From Chloroflexota bacterium (GTDB lineage: Bacteria > Chloroflexota > Anaerolineae > UBA4142 > SHND01), in contig JAKOPZ010000152.1 in the NCBI GenBank assembly GCA_029778615.1, positions 1 to 64,000 on the forward strand: 64,000 bases of DNA. Direction: 5' to 3'. A model generated the notes under the pieces. It did no database searches and had not been told where the DNA came from. It saw only the letters and a program-made list of their open reading frames with translations. This document shows, piece after piece, positions 59,657-64,000 of the stretch. A program made the position numbers and the translations under genes. Numbering within the stretch: position 1 is the first letter of the stretch; the number at the start of each line of letters is the position of its first letter.

Positions 59657-62155
59657 TTATTTTCCACCGAGCATTATCAACCGAAACACTCCGCGTTCGG
59701 GAAAATTCGCGTTATTGTCGCAGCGCGCGATTTCCAAGCGACCGAGTTCTAACTTGCCGCTTTTCAACGCGGCTTTGCTTTCAATTCCTTGCCGCTGAAA
59801 TTTTGTAATCTCGACGGAATCCACGCCCGCGACGTTTTGTGCCGCCGCGTAGAGTTGCGACAAATACACCGCTTGTCCGAACGTGAAATGGTCGGGATGA
59901 AAAACGCCGCGCGTGCCGTCGGACAAAACGCGAGGGTTGAAAATTTCCAGCAGCGCGCGTTCGACATCGCTCTTGAAATAATCCGCTTGCACGCACACGC
60001 GCATTTCGATTTCGAGCGAAACATAACGCGGCGCGTCAATTTCGACATCGTGTCCCGCCATGCGATAGCGTTCAAAAAATTCAAGCAGCGCGTTTTCAAA
60101 ATTTTCGTCAATGCTCGCACCGCCAAATCGGTCGGCGGTCACGAACACGGTGCGCCAACTGCCCGTCCAACGAAAACGCGCCGCCGCGCGCTGTATGTCA
60201 CCGCGTCGTTCCGCCATGCGCGCGTAATCGTCAGGCGTCACCGCGCGTTCTTGGGTGCGAAACGCGTACGGCGCGCGCTCGCGCACATCTTGAATCGTTT
60301 CCGCGTCTTGTCCGCCGCGCGCCGCAAGTGGATTTCGCACCGCGTCAATGCTCCCATCACCACTGACAACATGCACAATGCTGTCCGCGCCGACGTTGCC
60401 CGCCGCGCCATTACCGACGCGATACGTCGCGAGAAATTCTGTTCCGCTGTCGGGACGCTTGCCGTGCGTGTTGTCGCCAAAGCGAATGTACGCGCGTCCA
60501 TCGCTTTCAATTTCGACGACGAATTCGTTCGCGTCCGCCGCGCTGTTTAACAAATCGCGTTGTGCGTTCCACATCGCGTTATTCGTACCCAACGCGCTTT
60601 TGAGAAAAAGCGCCGCAAGTGCAGACGAAGGCGTTGTGCGTACCGAATCGCGCGCGGACGCGTTCGCATCGTACACGTTCGCAAAGGTGAGCTGTGCGTT
60701 TTTCAAAAAGGGACGAAAGCGCGGGGGAATGGGGACGTTACGGCGAACGTCCCGTACAGCGCATGGGTCGCCGCTTCGCGTTGGCGCGTATGTCATCGCA
60801 GACGCGGGAACAGTGCCGAGCGATTCAGATGCAAGTGTGAGTCCATGGTCGGCGAGAACGATATTGCCGTGCGCGATGCTCACGTCGGAAATAATTTCTT
60901 GTCCCACTTTTGAAGAAATGCAAAGCGGAAACGGCAGCGCGTCCTCTTCACTCCATTCAATTTCCGTCACGTCAACGGGGTCATCGTTCGGCGGATTTTC
61001 AAAACGTCCGCCGAGAGGGTCCTGCGTTACGTTGACGCGCGTCAGGCGAACCGCGTGCCGATGCGCGGGATTCGCGTCGTCGGCAATCCCCGTTTCAGGA
61101 CCTATGACTTCCTCAAAAATCAAAACATCGCCTTGCAGTAAATTTTCCAATTTGCCGCGCAGTGTTGCGCGCGTCGCGCCGCGCGGGAGACAACATTCTT
61201 GCGCGCCGTATGTGTAGAAAAATAAATCGTTATGTGCGACGAATAGACGCGCATCGTGCATCGCCTCGAACACTTCGGGATTCTGCGCGAGCGCGTCGTC
61301 ATATTCGCGCGAGTTCGGCGCGATGCGAATGGGCGAATCGGAAACGCGCGTGAGAAATTGCGTGCCCTTTGCGAGATTCGTATCCGCGTTCACGCGCAGG
61401 TGAATCCACACGCGCGCGTTGCACCCATCGTGCATGTGATAGTCCACGAGCCGCGCGTGACGCCGCACCGAAACGCGACGCCGCGCCGTTCCCAAATACG
61501 CTTCTGTCGCAATCGCATCCTGTTCGTAACTCAAATGGTCTGCCACATACGCGAGCAATTCCACGAGGGCGATGCCGACATCAGCAGGATTCCGTTCGCG
61601 CCACTGCGGCATCAGCGCGCTCATGCGGTCGAGCATCAATTGGCGAAACGACGCGTAATCTTTGGCGAGATAATTGATTTCGGGTTCGTCGCGAATTTCG
61701 GGGGGACAATCGTTTTGCGGCGCGCAATCGAAATCGCTGCCACATTCTACTTTGAACGAAAATTCGACTGACGCGCGCTGCGGGTCAATTCCATCGGGCG
61801 CGCTCAAATCATTTTCTGCGATGTTTTCATCGCCACGTATGAGACGCAAGGTATAGTACGAAAAATCGCCGGCCGCGTTGACGTTCACGGTGAGAACATT
61901 CGCGTCGCTGCCTGTGCCGATGCTTGCGTTCGTCACCGCGATATTTGTAATTCTTTCTCCGCCTTCAATGCGAACATTGTCCGCGCTCAACTCGTTGGAC
62001 GCAAGCGGTTTGATGAAATGCACAAACAGCGTGCGCTGACGCTGCGCGTTCGGCAGCGACGCGTCATCCAACACTTCTAGAAAATCAATTCCGTTCAGCG
62101 TCGGATGTTCAAGAATCGCGTTGCGGCGGCGTTCGGTACAGCAAGAGTAAATCAT
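59657..62155 (-). CDS. Baseplate J-like protein (first copy)
   Basis: An 832-residue wedge protein. Near 175-240 it has EINYLAKDYASFRQLMLDRM, then NPADVGIALVELLAYVADHL and SYEQDAIATEAYLGTARRR, the N-terminal hallmark of this group. In the C-terminal half it has YIRFGDNTHGKRPDSGTEFL and the gpJ terminal domains. Four Cys cluster near residues 133-147 (CGSDFDC, APQNDC), which might bind metal. It starts at ATG 62155, or at TTG 62164. Two different gpJ-like proteins in one cluster suggest a heteromeric wedge. A plus-strand gene pair begins just upstream. Confidence 0.87.
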   Translation of the reverse strand: MIYSCCTERRRNAILEHPTLNGIDFLEVLDDASLPNAQRQRTLFVHFIKPLASNELSADNVRIEGGERITNIAVTNASIGTGSDANVLTVNVNAAGDFSYYTLRLIRGDENIAENDLSAPDGIDPQRASVEFSFKVECGSDFDCAPQNDCPPEIRDEPEINYLAKDYASFRQLMLDRMSALMPQWRERNPADVGIALVELLAYVADHLSYEQDAIATEAYLGTARRRVSVRRHARLVDYHMHDGCNARVWIHLRVNADTNLAKGTQFLTRVSDSPIRIAPNSREYDDALAQNPEVFEAMHDARLFVAHNDLFFYTYGAQECCLPRGATRATLRGKLENLLQGDVLIFEEVIGPETGIADDANPAHRHAVRLTRVNVTQDPLGGRFENPPNDDPVDVTEIEWSEEDALPFPLCISSKVGQEIISDVSIAHGNIVLADHGLTLASESLGTVPASAMTYAPTRSGDPCAVRDVRRNVPIPPRFRPFLKNAQLTFANVYDANASARDSVRTTPSSALAALFLKSALGTNNAMWNAQRDLLNSAADANEFVVEIESDGRAYIRFGDNTHGKRPDSGTEFLATYRVGNGAAGNVGADSIVHVVSGDGSIDAVRNPLAARGGQDAETIQDVRERAPYAFRTQERAVTPDDYARMAERRGDIQRAAARFRWTGSWRTVFVTADRFGGASIDENFENALLEFFERYRMAGHDVEIDAPRYVSLEIEMRVCVQADYFKSDVERALLEIFNPRVLSDGTRGVFHPDHFTFGQAVYLSQLYAAAQNVAGVDSVEITKFQRQGIESKAALKSGKLELGRLEIARCDNNANFPERGVFRLIMLGGK

Positions 62156-62172
62156 AAGGGTCAATACGCGTG

Positions 62173-62178
62173 TATAAT
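62173..62178 (+). promoter_or_regulatory. -10 element for the HicA-like gene pair
   Basis: TATAAT 20 bases before the ATG at 62198. The -35 is poor. It lies inside the leader of the divergent baseplate gene. Confidence 0.45.
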
Positions 62179-62197
62179 GCGTTGCAGAGGTGGAATT

Positions 62198-62497
62198 ATG
62201 TACACACTAGAAGTTCGCGTGGACAATTTGAAATCTGTCGAATTGGGCAATGCGATTTTGGATACCGTCATCAAGCTGTCAGAGTGCTATGGCGCAATCA
62301 CAAGCGGTGGTGTTTCCGAATCTGTGGATTGGGATACCGAACGCGCTGTAATTCTTGACGCGCTCACTCTCGTACAGGAGCAGAATTCCTCCGATGAAAA
62401 ATCCAAAACAAGAACTCCAACGCGCCAAAACAGCCGACGAAATCAAGCGCGTCGTAAAACGAATGGGCTGGGACATCGAACACGGCGCCAACCATGA
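62198..62497 (+). CDS. Small protein upstream of HicA-like gene, antitoxin candidate
   Basis: A 99-residue protein: a beta strand (MYTLEVRVDNLKS), a helix (NAILDTVIKLSECYGAI), a strand-helix (TERAVILDALTLVQEQ) and a basic, disordered tail of about 35 residues, which lies over the start of the next gene in another frame. The ribosome site is GAGGTGG. Its compact core could be about 64 residues, with the tail a by-product of overlap. It is not a recognisable HicB. Antitoxin is suggested only by its position before the HicA-like gene. Confidence 0.55.
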   Translation: MYTLEVRVDNLKSVELGNAILDTVIKLSECYGAITSGGVSESVDWDTERAVILDALTLVQEQNSSDEKSKTRTPTRQNSRRNQARRKTNGLGHRTRRQP

Positions 62498-62657
62498 CCT
62501 CGCCGTTTCTCCATCTGGCGCCAAGGTCGCCATTCCTCGCCACAAAGGCGACTTGCCCAAAGGTACCTTATTCAGCATCATTAAACGCATCTTGCTCATC
62601 AGCGGTTCAATCTTGAGTGTACTGTACGTTTTGATGCAATTTGGAATTCTCCGTTAG
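62394..62657 (+). CDS. HicA-like protein with C-terminal hydrophobic helix
   Basis: An 87-residue protein with the HicA mRNA-interferase fold text: KTADEIKRVVKRMGWDIEHG (about 12-31), NHDLAVSPSGAKVAIPRHKG (about 33-52) and DLPKGTLFSIIKR (about 53-65). The catalytic His is likely that of GANHD, in place of the common GSHH. The last 22 residues form a hydrophobic helix (ILLISGSILSVLYVLMQFGI) not found in ordinary HicA, so the protein may be membrane-tethered. The start is ATG 62394, with AGGAG upstream, overlapping the preceding gene by 104 bases. Opposite in strand to the injection genes on both sides. Confidence 0.65.
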   Translation: MKNPKQELQRAKTADEIKRVVKRMGWDIEHGANHDLAVSPSGAKVAIPRHKGDLPKGTLFSIIKRILLISGSILSVLYVLMQFGILR

Positions 62658-62668
62658 TCATTCTCCTG

Positions 62669-63025
62669 TCAGATTGCGCGCGTAAATTGCGCGACTTGCG
62701 ATTGCTGTGTGCGGCGAATGATGTACTGCACTGTAATCTCTAATCTCGAATCTCTATTCTCCACACTCACCGTTTGCACTTGAATCAAATCGCCGAGCCA
62801 CTGTTGCAGCGATGCTTGCACGCTCAATTGCGTCGCGGCGGCAAGCGCGTCGCTGTTCGGCGCGAACACGAGTTGCAATAATCCGCTGCCGAACGTTGGA
62901 CGATTCACGCGTTCGCCGGGCATCGTGAACAACACTTGTTCAATCAAATCGCGAATGTGAGCGTCGTCATCCGTCGCGGCGGTGCGCCCGCGTCCGTCGA
63001 ATTGAATTGGATAATCGAGATTCAT
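62669..63025 (-). CDS. GPW/gp25 family baseplate wedge protein
   Basis: A 118-residue protein with the gp25 core: YPIQFDGRGRTAATDDDAHI (about 4-23), EQVLFTMPGERVNRPTFGSG (about 28-47), LVFAPN and a late LEITVQYIIRRT. gp25 is the lysozyme-fold wedge protein that nucleates sheath assembly in phage tails, type VI systems and extracellular injection systems. It has ATG 63025. Codons for ENRDSRLEIT (about 97-106) are made of GAGATTCGAGATTAGAGATT words like the nearby palindromes, so part of the strand may come from an old insertion. Confidence 0.9.
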   Translation of the reverse strand: MNLDYPIQFDGRGRTAATDDDAHIRDLIEQVLFTMPGERVNRPTFGSGLLQLVFAPNSDALAAATQLSVQASLQQWLGDLIQVQTVSVENRDSRLEITVQYIIRRTQQSQVAQFTRAI

Positions 63026-63034
63026 TGTTCGATT

Positions 63035-63107
63035 GTAGGGGCGAAGCATTTTCATTCGCGCACGCGAGACGATTCACAGCTGTATCTGAAAATGCTTCGC
63101 CCCTACG
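63035..63107. repeat. Palindrome GTAGGGGCGAAGCATTTTCA type
   Basis: GTAGGGGCGAAGCATTTTCA is mirrored exactly by TGAAAATGCTTCGCCCCTAC around a centre of about 30 bases. It occupies the gap between the gp25 and PAAR-like genes. No coding content. Confidence 0.8.
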
Positions 63108-63113
63108 CGCGCA

Positions 63114-63434
63114 TCACGTCGCCGTCACGCGCGTTTGTGTTACCAAGACCAACAGCGGTGTTCCTGTCGGCGCGCAGAGGGAATTGCTCGATTGCACAAT
63201 CACGGGCGCGCCATTTGCAAACACGCGCGTCGCGCCGACGACCCACTGCGCGGTCACGCACGGACCATTGCCGCCCGGCGGCACGAACGGACAGCCCGCC
63301 ACAACGTACGGCGTCGTCAATGTCACAATCGGTTGCCCGCTCACAAGCACGCGCGGATTCGGCGCGGTGGGCATTGCTTGTCCACCGTGCGAGCATAAAA
63401 CAGTTGCGCCGAGATGAACGATGAAACCGGGCAT
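63114..63434 (-). CDS. PAAR-like spike-tip protein
   Basis: A 106-residue protein with PAAR-like/DUF4280-type text: a His in HLGATVLCSHGG (7-18), PNPRVLVSGQPIVTLTTPY (25-43), and a late CAPTGTPLLVLVTQTRV. PAAR proteins cap the spike with a metal-bound point. The two Cys/His clusters are consistent with that. ATG 63434. It lies between the gp5/VgrG-like gene and gp25 in the usual injection-cluster order. Confidence 0.85.
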   Translation of the reverse strand: MPGFIVHLGATVLCSHGGQAMPTAPNPRVLVSGQPIVTLTTPYVVAGCPFVPPGGNGPCVTAQWVVGATRVFANGAPVIVQSSNSLCAPTGTPLLVLVTQTRVTAT

Positions 63435-63502
63435 GTTGTGGGTAGCAGGTAGTAGGTAGCAAGTGGGAGTGACAATACCTGTTACTTGCTACTTGCTACT
63501 TT
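63434..63502. repeat. Word-repeat palindrome (GTAGCAG/CTGTTACTTGCTAC)
   Basis: GTAGCAGGTAGTAGGTAGCA is mirrored by TACTTGCTACTTGCTAC. It fills the gap between the PAAR-like gene and the gp5-like gene. Confidence 0.75.
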
Positions 63503-64000
63503 CAAATCACCACCAACGCGCCGTTATTAATCGTCACGTTTGGACCAATCATCGTGATGCTTGCACCTTTGCCGTTTTGAATGTAAATGCCTGTGTCGTT
63601 GACGATGAGCGTGGCGCCTGTCGCGCTGCGTAACATGATGCCGCCTGTCGGTCCGGGCAAATCGCTGACGATGAGACCATTTTGCAAAGTCGTTTGCAGC
63701 GTAATCGCGGGAACGGCGGGCGGCGCGGTTTTGGACAACGCGGGCACTTCGGCGGCGCTGCCGTAAAAGCATCCGACCCAAATTGGGAAATCGGGGTCGC
63801 CTTGTTCAAATTCAACCCACACGCCCGAACCAATTGGCGGCACAGAGTAAACGCCCATCTGAATTCCCGCGACGGGCAAACACGGCATCGCCCACGTTGT
63901 CGGAATCAAATTCGAAACATCGGGCACCATTGCCTGAATGCGTCCCATTTGTAATGGGTCAATGTTGTTGATGACCGTGCCGCGATATTTTCCAAAATAT
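63502..64000 (-). CDS. Phage baseplate protein V / gp5-VgrG-like spike protein (5' end outside window)
   Basis: At least 166 residues, reading in from the right edge: YFGKYRGTVINNIDPLQMGR, then VWVEFEQGDPDFPIWVGCFY (about 62-81) and a C-terminal beta-helix (TGGIMLRSATGATLIVNDTG, then IYIQNGKGASITMIG). This is the OB-fold plus spike of gp5/VgrG-like hubs. The C-terminus is complete, and only the first few codons lie outside the window. It precedes PAAR, gp25 and gpJ in the transcript. Sheath, tube and ATPase genes would be expected further to the right. Confidence 0.9.
   Translation of the reverse strand, partial: YFGKYRGTVINNIDPLQMGRIQAMVPDVSNLIPTTWAMPCLPVAGIQMGVYSVPPIGSGVWVEFEQGDPDFPIWVGCFYGSAAEVPALSKTAPPAVPAITLQTTLQNGLIVSDLPGPTGGIMLRSATGATLIVNDTGIYIQNGKGASITMIGPNVTINNGALVVI

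Noticed and set aside
62198-62497. HicB antitoxin
   Set aside because: The partner protein lacks HicB motifs (partial RNase H fold and C-terminal DNA-binding helix); only position suggests an antitoxin.
1-64000. CRISPR array
   Set aside because: No regularly spaced direct repeats with unique spacers; the tandem units at 10012-10174 are only two and have no spacers.
51788-64000. Prophage
   Set aside because: Only tail-baseplate type genes are seen; no integrase, capsid, terminase, lysis or replication genes and no attachment sites in the window.

Overview
The window looks like bacterial chromosome from a member of the Chloroflexota, probably Anaerolineae-like. The basis is gene style: an nSTAND ATPase with a WD40 tail, a BTAD/NB-ARC/TPR regulator, MoxR-DUF58 pairs, a propeller-lipase fusion, a two-domain NitT/TauT-type permease and a DUF6519-type injection cluster. 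The sequence is GC-rich with many CGCG words. No rRNA is present, so the phylum is an inference. The one tRNA is tRNA-Cys(GCA) at 40472-40543.

Layout. 1-2680 (-): nSTAND1/WD40 protein broken by a frameshift. 2764-4725 (-): DUF192 protein and aldehyde dehydrogenase; the 3' end of a second dehydrogenase survives at 4995-5093. 5162-9991 (+): fluoride riboswitch 1, a PH-like protein, then MoxR, DUF58 and DUF4129 genes. 10012-10174: tandem 82-bp structured repeat. 10383-13550 (+): ABC importer permease and ATPase. 13506-23638: a convergent fluoride locus. Its plus arm has a promoter, fluoride riboswitch 2, two MutS-like ATPases, two MFS transporters, a small helical protein, a histidine phosphatase and a degenerate pyrophosphatase fused to PH-like domains. 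Its minus arm has a promoter, fluoride riboswitch 3, crcB and a DUF190-CBS gene. 23695-32185: DUF3565-GNAT, proC, tusA and a DsrE-like gene behind a long leader, YhhN protein, lipoprotein, S58 peptidase, ABC-2 permease and selA. 32268-43148: propeller-lipase, HlyD-like adaptor, EEP phosphatase, LysM/M23 lipoprotein, polytopic membrane protein, tRNA-Cys and a second MoxR-DUF58 pair. 43190-51721: Uma2 remnant, SARP-type regulator, RCC1 protein, CysS/MshC-family ligase, small membrane protein and manC. 51788-64000 (-): baseplate half of a contractile injection system, interrupted by a HicA-like pair and by a small transposon-like element. The spike gene runs off the right edge.

The strongest candidate for an under-described system is the fluoride regulon. 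Three riboswitches show compensatory changes in the pseudoknot, and each has a terminator that competes with it. They govern CrcB and DUF190 (export) and, in addition, MutS-like ATPases, MFS transporters, a phosphatase and a pseudo-pyrophosphatase. Its PH-like domain recurs in the first gene behind riboswitch 1, which ties the MoxR-DUF58-DUF4129 operon to the same signal.

The DNA also carries several families of intergenic palindromes. One is built from tandem 6-8-base words followed by their reverse complement, and traces of it lie in frame inside two genes.
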